Source of the DNA: an uncultured Prevotellaceae bacterium
GTDB taxonomy: Bacteria; Bacteroidota; Bacteroidia; Bacteroidales; Bacteroidaceae
Direction of reading: 5' to 3'
Length of the DNA: 64,000 bases
Assembly (NCBI GenBank): GCA_900314715.1
Contig: OMWI01000010.1
Location: forward strand, 54,263-118,262
This document shows positions 8,039 through 18,465 of this stretch, piece by piece. The notes under the pieces were generated by a model, which was not told the DNA's origin, made no database searches, and saw only the letters and a program-made list of their open reading frames with translations. The first letter of the stretch is position 1, and the number at the start of each line of letters is the position of its first letter. The translations under genes were made by a program, and so were the position numbers.

Positions 8039-10369
8039 ATGAAGAAAATTTCTCTCTTATTTTTGTTTGGCATGTTGTTTATCTTGCCCTCTCATGCCGT
8101 TTTGAAGGAAAAAGACTTAGATAACACTCTTTCCGTATTGCGTGTAGAACTGAAAGACTATCACGACGAATTGGAGCGACAGAGTGGTTATATGAAGATA
8201 CAAAACCAACGTGTCTTCGAACAAACAAGGGAAGTGCTGAACAAAAGTAGTCAAAACTCCCTGATGCTTTATTCACAAAAACCCGACTTCGTTTTCGACC
8301 TCACATACGCTTGTCATGAAGCAACGGAACAATTCAAGAAATTCCAGAAAAACGTCTTGCCTTTCCATTTGATAGTGAATCGCATCAATGGGGAGATTGC
8401 CCGATACGATAGCTTGATTAACAACCTCAACGAAATGCCTAAGATGATGTTGAGCGAACAAGCAAAGATTGACAGAAACGTGTGTCTGACACTTGCCATA
8501 AACATCCGTAGGACATTGAAAGCGAATAGTGAGCAATTGGGCGAATACATTCAATATTATCAAACGACGGAGCAACATTTAAAGTCGCTCAATGACTATG
8601 CCAACCTTCGCTATAGTGAAATACAAACCAATATCTTTCGCAATGGTGGCGACAATTACTGGACTATCTTATCCAACTTTGGATTTAGATTCAAGAATAC
8701 TACCGATATCATCAATGGTAAATATCGCCCCATCAAGCGCACACATTCACAATGGGACATCAAGGTAATAGCATTTCTTTTCGAGATTATATTGATTTGC
8801 TTATTGGTTGCGTTCATCCTCAATTATCTTGTATTCAAATATATTATCAGTAGATTTAAACAACCAGACTGGTTGAAAAACAAGCATAAGTGTGTCATTC
8901 TTACCGCAACGGTAGTAACATGGGCATTGATATTGGGACTCATTCGCTTGATATTCCAAGAACAAAACTTCATCATCATGGCCAGTGGATTGTTAGTGGA
9001 ATATGCATGGTTGTTGTGCGTAATTCTCATTTCCTTGCTCATTCGCCTCAACGACACGCAAGTATGGGATGCATTGCGTATATATGCACCTTTGCTGGCA
9101 ATTGGCTTTTTGGTTATTTCGTTCCGTATCGTCTTGGTGCCCAACGATATGGTGAACCTCATCTTCCCACCTATCCTATTGATTTGTGCGATATGGCAAT
9201 GGATTGTCATTCGAAGACACAATTCCAATATTCCCAAAAGCGACACGTTCTATTCATACGTTTCCCTCGTGGTATTTGTTGCTTCCGTAGTTTGTTCATG
9301 GATAGGATATACGTTGTTAAGCGTACAATTGCTTATTTGGTGGATAATGCAACTCACTTGTATCTTGACCATCACGTGTATTCGCGATTATCTCAAGCAA
9401 TGGGCAGAGAAGAGGGATTATGAAAAACAACCCATCAACAAAACGTGGTTGTTCAATTTGTTCTACACCGTGATACTTCCCGTTATGGGTATCATGTCGA
9501 TTATCATATCCATTTATTGGGCTGCCGATGTGTTTAACTTGAGCGATACTACGATGGACATTTTCCGCAAGCGTTTCATCGACTCGAATAACATCAAGAT
9601 TAGCATCTTCTCCATCTCTCAGGTTGTTACTTTATGGTTTGTATTCTCATACATCAACCGCACGTTGCAAGATGCCGTACGCTTGCATTTCTATCGAACA
9701 GACAAGGCTTCGTATTCCTCTCGCACCATGATGGCGAAAAACATCATCCAACTGCTTGTTTGGGGATTGTGGTTGTTGATTAGCTTGGGACTTATGCATG
9801 TTAACAACACATGGCTTGTGGTAGTTTCTGGTGGTTTGTCAACTGGTATCGGTTTTGCCATGAAGGATATCATCGAGAATATTTACTATGGAATCTCCTT
9901 GATGGCTGGTCGTGTGAAAGTTGGCGACTATATTTATTGTGACGGAACACGCGGAAGGGTGAGTTCCATTAGCTTTACCTCTACCATGTTGGAAGCCGTA
10001 GATGGTTCGGTCATCGCATTCCAAAACAGTCAACTATTCACGAAGAATTATAAGAATCTCACCAAGAACCACGGATATGAATTGCATATCCTTGAAGTGG
10101 GTGTTGCATACGGAACAAACATCAAACAATGCAAGCAAATCTTGATAGACGCACTCAAGAAACTGGATTTCTTGCAAAAGGGAAAGAATCCAAACATCGT
10201 CTTGAAAAGCTTTGACGACTCAGCTATCAACTTGAAAATCCTTGTTTGGGTTCCCGTGCTCACGCAATACGTAGATGATGGAAGAATCCTTGAATGCGTA
10301 TATGAAACATTACAAGAGAACAATATCGAAATTCCATTCCCACAACGAGACATTCATATTATTCAATAG
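8039..10369 (+). CDS. MscS-family mechanosensitive channel, large form
   Basis: The protein is 776 residues from MKKISLLFLFG. It starts with a signal peptide (ending SHA), then has a ~200-residue periplasmic region with helical, possibly coiled-coil character. Multiple membrane spans run from about residue 240 to 600, and the conserved MscS core is at about 590-760. The core shows the pore-helix-type segment GLSTGIGFAMKDIIENIYYG and the beta-domain segment VKVGDYIYCDGTRGRVSSI. This resembles E. coli MscK/YbdG-type large MscS proteins. It would sit in the inner membrane and release solutes on osmotic downshift. It is unusual that it heads an operon of secreted glycan-active proteins with only 18 bp before the next gene. 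Confidence 0.9.
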   Translation: MKKISLLFLFGMLFILPSHAVLKEKDLDNTLSVLRVELKDYHDELERQSGYMKIQNQRVFEQTREVLNKSSQNSLMLYSQKPDFVFDLTYACHEATEQFKKFQKNVLPFHLIVNRINGEIARYDSLINNLNEMPKMMLSEQAKIDRNVCLTLAINIRRTLKANSEQLGEYIQYYQTTEQHLKSLNDYANLRYSEIQTNIFRNGGDNYWTILSNFGFRFKNTTDIINGKYRPIKRTHSQWDIKVIAFLFEIILICLLVAFILNYLVFKYIISRFKQPDWLKNKHKCVILTATVVTWALILGLIRLIFQEQNFIIMASGLLVEYAWLLCVILISLLIRLNDTQVWDALRIYAPLLAIGFLVISFRIVLVPNDMVNLIFPPILLICAIWQWIVIRRHNSNIPKSDTFYSYVSLVVFVASVVCSWIGYTLLSVQLLIWWIMQLTCILTITCIRDYLKQWAEKRDYEKQPINKTWLFNLFYTVILPVMGIMSIIISIYWAADVFNLSDTTMDIFRKRFIDSNNIKISIFSISQVVTLWFVFSYINRTLQDAVRLHFYRTDKASYSSRTMMAKNIIQLLVWGLWLLISLGLMHVNNTWLVVVSGGLSTGIGFAMKDIIENIYYGISLMAGRVKVGDYIYCDGTRGRVSSISFTSTMLEAVDGSVIAFQNSQLFTKNYKNLTKNHGYELHILEVGVAYGTNIKQCKQILIDALKKLDFLQKGKNPNIVLKSFDDSAINLKILVWVPVLTQYVDDGRILECVYETLQENNIEIPFPQRDIHIIQ

Positions 10370-10387
10370 AACGTAATTAATTGACAA

Positions 10388-12787
10388 ATGACTATGAGAC
10401 GATTATTGATATACACTTTTTTGTTGTTCTTCACACATTCTTTCGCCATCACGAAAGAACCCGCCATGTTGGTAAAACCAGGAACAAAGTATTTTATTTA
10501 CAATACCTATTATAAACGATACTTGTCTACACGAAGCGACAAGGATGGGTTTGCGGGGTTGTCGGAATGGGGTAAAAACGACAGTACTGATTATGTGTTT
10601 ACCTTACTTGCCAGCAATACCGACGGGTATTATTGGTTGCAACAAGAGAAGACGGGTAAGTATCTGCAAGCATCTAACGCCAGCAACGACACATGGAACG
10701 TATGGTTAACCAGCAATCTTGACGATACTTATGATAGTTTCAAATGGAGCATTACAGCTGGTAAGTCGGGAAGTCTTTCTAACAAGCGTTCGTCTGGAAA
10801 ATTTCTTGGTGTAGATGCAGGACAAGAAAACCAAACGTATATCGGTGTTTACTATGACAAACCTTTCAATGAACGTTCTGAATGGCAATTCTTTCCGGTA
10901 GAGACATCGGAAGACGATAATGGTCAAATCAACCAATATGGCAAATGGGAGTATTTTGTAGATTCCATCAAGGCCGACGTATTGGTACTTGATAGTGCTA
11001 TCGACTACCATGTAACGAATGCCGTTCCGATGGGAAATACACAAATCCAATTAAATCACGATGATGCATGGTTGATATTAGAGAATGTAAGACCATCTGC
11101 TGTGGTCAACACATATTTGAAGAATATCACGATAAATGGTGAAGCGGCTAAGAACGGAAGTAATTGTAGAGTGGTTATCTACTTGGACGGTGCGGTGGTA
11201 ATTCCGCAAAATCAATCCACCTATTTGCCTTTTATCGGATATGAACAAGCACAATGCACGGGCGATAGTTATCCGATGTTTACGGGAGCAACTGCTTTGG
11301 GAGATACAGACATGGCTAATAATCGCATGAGTAGTTTTGTTTTGAAACGTGGATATATGGCTACCGTGGCAACAACGAAAGACGGTACGGGATATAGTCG
11401 TGTGTTCGTGGCCGACCATCATGATCTCGTTATCAACGAATTGCCTACCGCTCTCAACAATAGAATCTCTTACGTGAACGTAAAGAAATGGAACTACGTC
11501 TCGAAGAAAGGTTGGAGTAGTACGGAAGGACAAGGCGCCATCAATACAGAAGGTGCTTTGGTGAAAACCACATGGTTCTATACGTGGAGTGCTGACAAGA
11601 GTAATCAACTCGATATGGAATACGTGCCGATGAATACGCATCAATATTGGCCTTCTGTATCAAGTATTGCCGCTAAGACTGAAAGCACCCACATGCTTTC
11701 TATCAATGAACCAGAACATGCTGAACAACACACCAATTGCTCATGTAATGAAAACAAACACGGTAAAGTATCGCCTTGGACGGCTACAACATGGACACCT
11801 CGTTATCAAACCACGGGAATGCGAATCGGTTCGCCTTGTCCTACCGATGCTTCTTGGGTGAAAGAATATATTGGACATATTGACGACATGGCTTATCGTT
11901 GCGATTTCGTTACCTTCCATGCTTATTGGGGAACAAATGAAGCTCCCAATGTTGACTCTTGGTACAACCAATTGAAAGCGATATATGATGCAACGGGCAG
12001 ACCTATCTGGTTGACGGAATTTAACAATGGTGCTTCATGGACAACGGAAACCAAGCCTTCTTATAGTGCGAATGGCGAGAAGATGGCGCAAATCATACAG
12101 ATGTTGGAGAATGCACCATTCATCGAACGCTATTGTATCTATAATTGGGATGATTGGCATTTAGCGGTTCTCACCTGGGATAATGACAAGAAGAGTTGGT
12201 GGGTGAATCCAGCAGGTCAAGCATACCGCGATATTAAACCACATTTCGCTTACAATGCCGATATTCAGAAAGTACCTAATTGGTGGGGATTCGGTATTAA
12301 GAGCGACAAGACGGAGTTTGCTATCTCCTCTCTAACATGGGTTAATAAAGACCATACGGGTAAGTTGACTATCAAGAATGATAATACCGACCAAACGGAT
12401 GTATTGACTCTTGAATGTCAAACATCAGATGGAACATGGAAAACATTTAGGGAGATTAATGAAAGAGAATTGTTTGACAATGCTACTTTTAGTGTCTTCA
12501 TAGACGGAAACGCCGATGTTCTTCTCCCCTATTATATCAATAATCCCGACCGTTTCACTCTTCGTTTGACCATTAAAGACATCAAGGGAAAAACAGCTAC
12601 CAGCGAAGCTTTCACTAAGGAATGGCCAACATGGATGAAAGAAGCAATGGGCATTACCATCATGGAAGAATCCACAGATGGTGAAAACAAGGTTTACGAC
12701 CTGAATGGAAGACTAACAAACTCTGAAAAAGGTGTACAAATCATCGTTAATAAGAATCAACCTAATAAGAAAATCATCAAGAAATAA
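10388..12787 (+). CDS. Secreted RICIN-like lectin + GH128-type glycoside hydrolase
   Basis: This 799-residue protein has a signal peptide ending HSFA; a second ATG at 10394 is also possible. Residues of about 28-175 look like a ricin-type beta-trefoil (YFIYNTYYKRYLSTRS, then YYWLQQEKTGKYLQASN). A catalytic region at about 400-630 has LSINEPEH with a candidate acid/base glutamate, CDFVTFHAYWG, and IWLTEFNNGA with a candidate nucleophile glutamate, the pattern of GH128 (beta-1,3-glucanase type) catalytic cores. A C-terminal beta domain and a tail of the VYDLNGR...KKIIKK type follow. It probably degrades a beta-1,3-glucan outside the cell. It is co-transcribed with the MscS gene 18 bp upstream and the giant enzyme 11 bp downstream. 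Confidence 0.8.
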   Translation: MTMRRLLIYTFLLFFTHSFAITKEPAMLVKPGTKYFIYNTYYKRYLSTRSDKDGFAGLSEWGKNDSTDYVFTLLASNTDGYYWLQQEKTGKYLQASNASNDTWNVWLTSNLDDTYDSFKWSITAGKSGSLSNKRSSGKFLGVDAGQENQTYIGVYYDKPFNERSEWQFFPVETSEDDNGQINQYGKWEYFVDSIKADVLVLDSAIDYHVTNAVPMGNTQIQLNHDDAWLILENVRPSAVVNTYLKNITINGEAAKNGSNCRVVIYLDGAVVIPQNQSTYLPFIGYEQAQCTGDSYPMFTGATALGDTDMANNRMSSFVLKRGYMATVATTKDGTGYSRVFVADHHDLVINELPTALNNRISYVNVKKWNYVSKKGWSSTEGQGAINTEGALVKTTWFYTWSADKSNQLDMEYVPMNTHQYWPSVSSIAAKTESTHMLSINEPEHAEQHTNCSCNENKHGKVSPWTATTWTPRYQTTGMRIGSPCPTDASWVKEYIGHIDDMAYRCDFVTFHAYWGTNEAPNVDSWYNQLKAIYDATGRPIWLTEFNNGASWTTETKPSYSANGEKMAQIIQMLENAPFIERYCIYNWDDWHLAVLTWDNDKKSWWVNPAGQAYRDIKPHFAYNADIQKVPNWWGFGIKSDKTEFAISSLTWVNKDHTGKLTIKNDNTDQTDVLTLECQTSDGTWKTFREINERELFDNATFSVFIDGNADVLLPYYINNPDRFTLRLTIKDIKGKTATSEAFTKEWPTWMKEAMGITIMEESTDGENKVYDLNGRLTNSEKGVQIIVNKNQPNKKIIKK

Positions 12788-12798
12788 CGAATATCACC

Positions 12799-15700
12799 AT
12801 GAAAAAGAACATTGTTTTAATGGCCATCGCCACCTTATTATTCTCTATAGGAATGGTAAGTTATGCGGCATTGATGAGAAATCCATCGTCTCAATCTACC
12901 ATATCGCAAGTGAGGAAAGCCGCAACGGATATGGAAGATATAACAGAAAAGTATATCGTCAATCCTTCTTTTGAGAATGATGACATCAAAACGTTACAAT
13001 CAGTAGTGCAATCTGCCGATGGTTTACGCGGCTATCAATTGAATACTCCTACGGGATGGAACGTTAGTGGAACAAGTGTAACACAATTGTTGGTTGCAAC
13101 AGATTGCTTTACAGACAACAACTTTGGTAAAGTGACCACTATTCCTGATGGTTCGTATGCCTATTATCTGCGTCAAGGATGGTCGGACGGAACAACCACA
13201 CTCAAGCAAACCATCAAAAACCTTCCCAAAGGCAGATATAAATTGACGGTTTACAATCGTTCTGGTTATGCAAACTCTGCTACCTCATCATTCAAGTTAT
13301 TTGCTGATGGAAGTAATGCGTCTTTTGCTTTTACACAAGGTTCACAAGGATTCATGACTACTTTGGCTTGGACCATCTCTGAACTAATTTTCGAAACCAC
13401 ATCAGATGGAAACATCGACATCGGAATGGAAATGAATTGGGTATCGGGAGGTAGTTGCGTGATGTTTGATAACGTTCGCCTTTATCGTCTCAGCGATGAA
13501 TATGTAGAACCAGAAGAACCTACAGAGACTGATGTGGAAAGCTTTACCGAAGGAGTAATCAACAATACATTTGTTGACGAAGCAACGATGAAAGCTGATT
13601 TATTGCAAATGCTTGCCAACTTCACCACCTATTTGGTCAACGATTTCCAGGAATGTTCATCTCCCAATAGCATCAATGAGGCATGCGGATGTTTCCGTGG
13701 CGAGAATACAATGGGTAATAACGAACAAGGTGTTCGCCCAAATGCTGACCTAAGTATGATTTGTGCATTCTTAGTGAAATATGGTCAAGGAAAAGTGAAC
13801 TTACCTGCCGGTGTTACATGGAACAAGATAGAGGAAATGGCTATGAAGTCATTAGTATTTGCCTATTCAACACACAAGGCAAACAAACTCAAGGTTTGTT
13901 CGGGAAATAATTACTGGGGTTCCACATCAACAAGCGATTATGCTTGGGAGAGTTCATTATGGGCAATGTCGGTAGCATATTCCGCTTTCTTCCAATGGGA
14001 TAAATTGAGCGACTCACAAAAGAATTACATCAAGAATTTACTTAAAGCCGAATGCAATTATGAGTTGAATCGAAGCATTCCAACAGGATATAATGGCGAC
14101 ACGAAGTCGGAAGAAAACGGATGGGAAGCCGATATTTTGGCAGCTACATTGGGATTGTTCCCTGATGATGCCTTGGCAAGTAAGTGGTTTAATCGTTTGC
14201 GTGAGTTTGCTATTAATAGTTATTCTCATGCTGATGATGCAAAAGATAACACCGTTATTGACCCTGATTACGATAACAAGACGGTTGCTAATCTCTACAA
14301 GGGACAAAACCTTTATAGTGACTATACCTTGCAAAACCACAATTATTTCCACACATCTTATCAGAATGTGGTGATGCAAGAGTTGGGTGAAGCAGCATTG
14401 GCATTAAAGTTATTCCAAAATGGTATTCATGGAAAAGAGAAATGGAAAACCAATGCATTGATGCATAACAACTTGAAAGTACAACAAGAAGTGTTGAATT
14501 GGTTGGCTTTGGCTGATGGCGAATTAGCAATGCCTAATGGCAACGACTGGAGTTTATTCCTTTTCGACCAAATCACCAGTTATTCCACCAATGCTTGTTT
14601 CTTGCAAGATGCTGATGCTTTGATGTTGGAAAACCTTGCATATAAGTTTATCAAGGCTCGTCAGAAAACCACCAAAGACGGTAGTTGGTTGTTGCGTGCC
14701 GACGTAGGCGCAAGGCGTATGGGCGTGGAAGCTCATCGTGTAATGATGACTTGGTTGATGCATGAGGTAATGTCAACGAGCGCTCTCACCCCAACCAATT
14801 GGGATGACTTTACGAACAAGTATTCGGAAGCCAAGTTGTTTACTACGCAAAACGTTGTTCGTGCCGCTACGAAAGACCGCTTTACTACATTCAGTTGGAG
14901 TACTGGATTGAAGAGTTATACGGGATATATTGCCGCCAATAGTGTTGACAAAAACAAAATCATTGTTCCTTTCCGTGCTAACAATACGGGAAATATCCTC
15001 GGTTGGTATGAGGTGAGTGGCAAAGGAACGAATGCTACACCTGTTGTAAGTGGTATTTACAACTTGCAAGGCAATAGTTATACGATGAATGGTGAACTAA
15101 ATACCAACGACGCAGCACTCAACAATCGTTTCGCCATCTATTCCACATCGGGTAATGCGGTCATCTATATAGATTATGTACGTGCGAACAATGCAGGAAC
15201 CATCACATCTGAAAAAGGAGGATTGACCGCTATCAGCGTTGATGAGTTTACCAAAACCAAGCGTACATTATATACAGAAGGTACACATAAGCAATTGGAC
15301 GGTGCTACGTTTACCACGATGGAAGGCAATTGGGTGAATGTTGATAATGCTGTGGGTATTATCGGACAAAACAACAAGAAGATTGCTTTTGGCGATAAGG
15401 CGAATAACAATTCCATCAATACCGCTAAGCTCTATCCTATGTATTCGTCAACGAGTCGTACATTTAAGTCGGGTGATGTAGTTGATAGAAGAAACCTCGT
15501 GTATTATAGCAATATCTCTGCCGAACAAACACAAGCGATGAACGAACAATTACAGGTGTTGACTGAAAAAGTTCCTACGGGATGGAATGGTGTGATTGCC
15601 GCCGATCCTGATGGAACCAATTATCTCTTGCTAAGTAATTTTGCAAGTGCGGAGAAATGCGTATTGTCGAATATCACTTGTGCTAAAGGTGCTCCCGTAT

Positions 15701-18456
15701 TCTCTACGGAAACTACCATCAACGATTCACAATCATCTGCTGAGTTTATCGTTGAAGAAAACCATTGCATTGGAAATACGTTGAAATACTTTATCCAAGG
15801 CAACAATATCAAAGCCATTCAAGAGAAAGACAATGCTGATGTGGTGTATATTGAAGCCAACCAAAACACCACGATTACTATCAATGCGATTGAGGATGGA
15901 AACACGCTCACCAAAACTACTAACTTAACGGTTGGTAAACCTATCAAATGCATCATCGAAACATATGATTTAAAGGTGGTAAACAGTATGTTTCCAGAAA
16001 ACAAAGATGAGGAACTCACGAAGGGATACGAAAACGTGACATCATCATATCTTTCTAATCCCAACTTCGAGCAAGATGAAACATACGGAGCATCAGGAAA
16101 GAATATCACATCGAATGGTGCCACATACGAGAATTGTTTCATCAACCAAGTAAATGCCATCAATGCCAAATGGCCGAATATTCTTCCCGTTCAAGGATGG
16201 ACAAATAGCCATACGATGAGTGGTGGTTCCAACTATTGTCGTATGTATTCAATGCCCTACTCTTCCACGCTCTATTGCGTGAGTCCAAGTAATGTAGGAA
16301 ACTATGCCGCTAAGACAACGGGTATGATGAGTGATGAAACGAAAGGCGAACGCGTATTGACCGTTCTCAACTCATGGGATAAGGGAAGTAATTGCATCAA
16401 GCAAACTATCAACTTGCCTGCTGGCACTTATCGTTTGATGCTCGACATGAAATATGAGTGCGCGAACGAAACATCTAACAATGGTACTTCCATCAATACC
16501 AGCGGTGGAAACGTAAACACATCACTCACGGGTATTAGTTATGGAAGCACCAAAGATTATCGATACCCCACCACGGCTAATTCATGGGAACAAATGTATT
16601 ATGACATAACCTTGGAGAAAGCTACCGATGTCACCATCTCTTTGGGATATTCTTCTTCAGCAAGTGTGGGTGCTGCTAATAATACCTTATTATATATAGA
16701 TAATGTAAGACTCTATAAGAAAGCAGAACCACACACGAAATACTTGTTCGCTTACTTCCCCTCCAATGACAATGAGAACATCTATTACGCGTTATCGGAT
16801 AATGGGTTTGATTATACGCCTATGAACGATGGCAACATGATGATTTCTTCCGATACCACATCTATCAAGAAGGGATTGAGAGACCCACATCTCATACGTG
16901 GCAATGATGGATATTTCTATATGGTGGCAACCGATATGAAGAGTGCTGAAGGATGGGCAAGCAATCGTGGAATGGTATTGATGAAATCGAAAGACTTGGT
17001 AAATTGGCAACACTCAACGGTACATTTCCCTGAAAAATATGCAGGAACAAACTTCGCTAACGTAACTCGCGTATGGGCACCAGAAACCATTTGGGATCCC
17101 GAAGCTGGTAAATACATGATTTATTTCTCCTTGCTCACCAACGACGGTACGATTCCTTACGACAAGGTTTTCTATTGTTACGCTAACGAAGACTTTACTG
17201 ACTTGGAAGGAGAACCCACCTTGCTATTCGACTTAGGTTATTCTGTGATTGATATGGACATCGTTTATAACGATGCTGATGGTTTGTATCATGGATTTTT
17301 CAAGAATGAAGACAAGGGTGGTATCTTAAAAGTAACGTCGAAGACACTTACTGCTCCAGAAGGTGCAGCCTTGGGAAGTCAATGGGGAAACATGTCGGGC
17401 AGATTGCAACAAACAAACGTTGCCGTAGAAGGTGCAGGTGTGTTTAAACTTCTTGATGGAAAGACATGGGTATTGATGTACGATTGTTATAGTCGTGGTT
17501 ATTATCAGTTCTGCACGAGTACCGACCTTAACACATTTACGTTCAAGCAAAACACCACTACAAGTGGCATGTTCACTCCTCGTCATGGTTCGGTAATAAC
17601 ATTAACAGATGCTGAAGTGGCAACCATCAATAATGCCATTGCACAAAAAGCACACGCACGTATACAGGCAGAATTGAAAGAAGAAATACGAAATGCCTTG
17701 GCGCTTGGAATAGATGTAAAGGAAGCAATGGCGTTGGCAAACGACCCTATGGCTTCTAATGAAGCTTTGACTGACATGACCCAACAACTGAAAGTAGCTG
17801 AATTTACCACCGTAGAAAGTACCTATACGGAGGATGTTACAACATCATATCTTGGCACATGGAGAGAAAGCGGTGGCACAAATAATGCCAACAAAGGTCA
17901 GCATTGGGATGGAACATCCACATCTACTTACATGGAACAAAGTGGAAACAATTGGGGACGTTCCTCTTGGAGCATCGCTTATCAACAAGATGTTAAACTC
18001 CCAGCTGGTTCATACGTGCTCAAAGTGGCAGGTCGTAGTTCCTCATCAGTTGTTGCTTCCATGAATGTCAACGAACAATCCGTATCGTTCCCAGCTAAGG
18101 GCGATACGGGATATGGCATTAGCACCGATGGAAAGACAAACTTTTCTCCTGATGCCACTTATGCTAACAATAATAATGGTCGCGGTTGGGAATGGCGATA
18201 CATTCCTTTCGAGGTTAAGGAAAATGGTACTATCAACATCTCTCTCCTTGCCGAAGCCAGCAGTTCACATCAATGGGTGAGCTTCGCCAATGTCTCACTC
18301 TTGCACAAAGTACCATCAAAAATCCACTCAATGGAGGTTTTTGAAGAAGGGGCAAACCTATACAACCTTCAAGGTCAACGGATAGGTTCGCCCCTCTCCA
18401 CCATACCTCAAAAGAGTATCATTATCAAGAATCACAAGAAATATGTTTCCAGATAA
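12799..18456 (+). CDS. Giant secreted multimodular enzyme: helical CAZyme-like domain + GH43
   Basis: This 1,885-residue protein starts with a signal peptide. Residues of about 45-235 form a carbohydrate-binding-like beta-sandwich (VNPSFENDD to FDNVRLYRL). Residues of about 245-650 are an alpha-rich domain with NHNYFHTSYQNVV and GARRMGVEAHRVMM, resembling the toroid folds of polysaccharide lyases and some glycosidases; I cannot assign a family. A beta-rich region follows to about 1060, then a second binding module at about 1085-1305. Residues of about 1311-1595 are a GH43-type five-bladed propeller with RDPHLI (about 1360), SVIDMDI (about 1483) and VEGAGVF (about 1542) holding the expected Asp, Asp and Glu. 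A third module and a YNLQGQR-type tail end the protein. GH43 suggests arabinose- or galactose-containing side chains. Confidence 0.83.
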   Translation: MKKNIVLMAIATLLFSIGMVSYAALMRNPSSQSTISQVRKAATDMEDITEKYIVNPSFENDDIKTLQSVVQSADGLRGYQLNTPTGWNVSGTSVTQLLVATDCFTDNNFGKVTTIPDGSYAYYLRQGWSDGTTTLKQTIKNLPKGRYKLTVYNRSGYANSATSSFKLFADGSNASFAFTQGSQGFMTTLAWTISELIFETTSDGNIDIGMEMNWVSGGSCVMFDNVRLYRLSDEYVEPEEPTETDVESFTEGVINNTFVDEATMKADLLQMLANFTTYLVNDFQECSSPNSINEACGCFRGENTMGNNEQGVRPNADLSMICAFLVKYGQGKVNLPAGVTWNKIEEMAMKSLVFAYSTHKANKLKVCSGNNYWGSTSTSDYAWESSLWAMSVAYSAFFQWDKLSDSQKNYIKNLLKAECNYELNRSIPTGYNGDTKSEENGWEADILAATLGLFPDDALASKWFNRLREFAINSYSHADDAKDNTVIDPDYDNKTVANLYKGQNLYSDYTLQNHNYFHTSYQNVVMQELGEAALALKLFQNGIHGKEKWKTNALMHNNLKVQQEVLNWLALADGELAMPNGNDWSLFLFDQITSYSTNACFLQDADALMLENLAYKFIKARQKTTKDGSWLLRADVGARRMGVEAHRVMMTWLMHEVMSTSALTPTNWDDFTNKYSEAKLFTTQNVVRAATKDRFTTFSWSTGLKSYTGYIAANSVDKNKIIVPFRANNTGNILGWYEVSGKGTNATPVVSGIYNLQGNSYTMNGELNTNDAALNNRFAIYSTSGNAVIYIDYVRANNAGTITSEKGGLTAISVDEFTKTKRTLYTEGTHKQLDGATFTTMEGNWVNVDNAVGIIGQNNKKIAFGDKANNNSINTAKLYPMYSSTSRTFKSGDVVDRRNLVYYSNISAEQTQAMNEQLQVLTEKVPTGWNGVIAADPDGTNYLLLSNFASAEKCVLSNITCAKGAPVFSTETTINDSQSSAEFIVEENHCIGNTLKYFIQGNNIKAIQEKDNADVVYIEANQNTTITINAIEDGNTLTKTTNLTVGKPIKCIIETYDLKVVNSMFPENKDEELTKGYENVTSSYLSNPNFEQDETYGASGKNITSNGATYENCFINQVNAINAKWPNILPVQGWTNSHTMSGGSNYCRMYSMPYSSTLYCVSPSNVGNYAAKTTGMMSDETKGERVLTVLNSWDKGSNCIKQTINLPAGTYRLMLDMKYECANETSNNGTSINTSGGNVNTSLTGISYGSTKDYRYPTTANSWEQMYYDITLEKATDVTISLGYSSSASVGAANNTLLYIDNVRLYKKAEPHTKYLFAYFPSNDNENIYYALSDNGFDYTPMNDGNMMISSDTTSIKKGLRDPHLIRGNDGYFYMVATDMKSAEGWASNRGMVLMKSKDLVNWQHSTVHFPEKYAGTNFANVTRVWAPETIWDPEAGKYMIYFSLLTNDGTIPYDKVFYCYANEDFTDLEGEPTLLFDLGYSVIDMDIVYNDADGLYHGFFKNEDKGGILKVTSKTLTAPEGAALGSQWGNMSGRLQQTNVAVEGAGVFKLLDGKTWVLMYDCYSRGYYQFCTSTDLNTFTFKQNTTTSGMFTPRHGSVITLTDAEVATINNAIAQKAHARIQAELKEEIRNALALGIDVKEAMALANDPMASNEALTDMTQQLKVAEFTTVESTYTEDVTTSYLGTWRESGGTNNANKGQHWDGTSTSTYMEQSGNNWGRSSWSIAYQQDVKLPAGSYVLKVAGRSSSSVVASMNVNEQSVSFPAKGDTGYGISTDGKTNFSPDATYANNNNGRGWEWRYIPFEVKENGTINISLLAEASSSHQWVSFANVSLLHKVPSKIHSMEVFEEGANLYNLQGQRIGSPLSTIPQKSIIIKNHKKYVSR

Positions 18457-18465
18457 TCCCATGAA

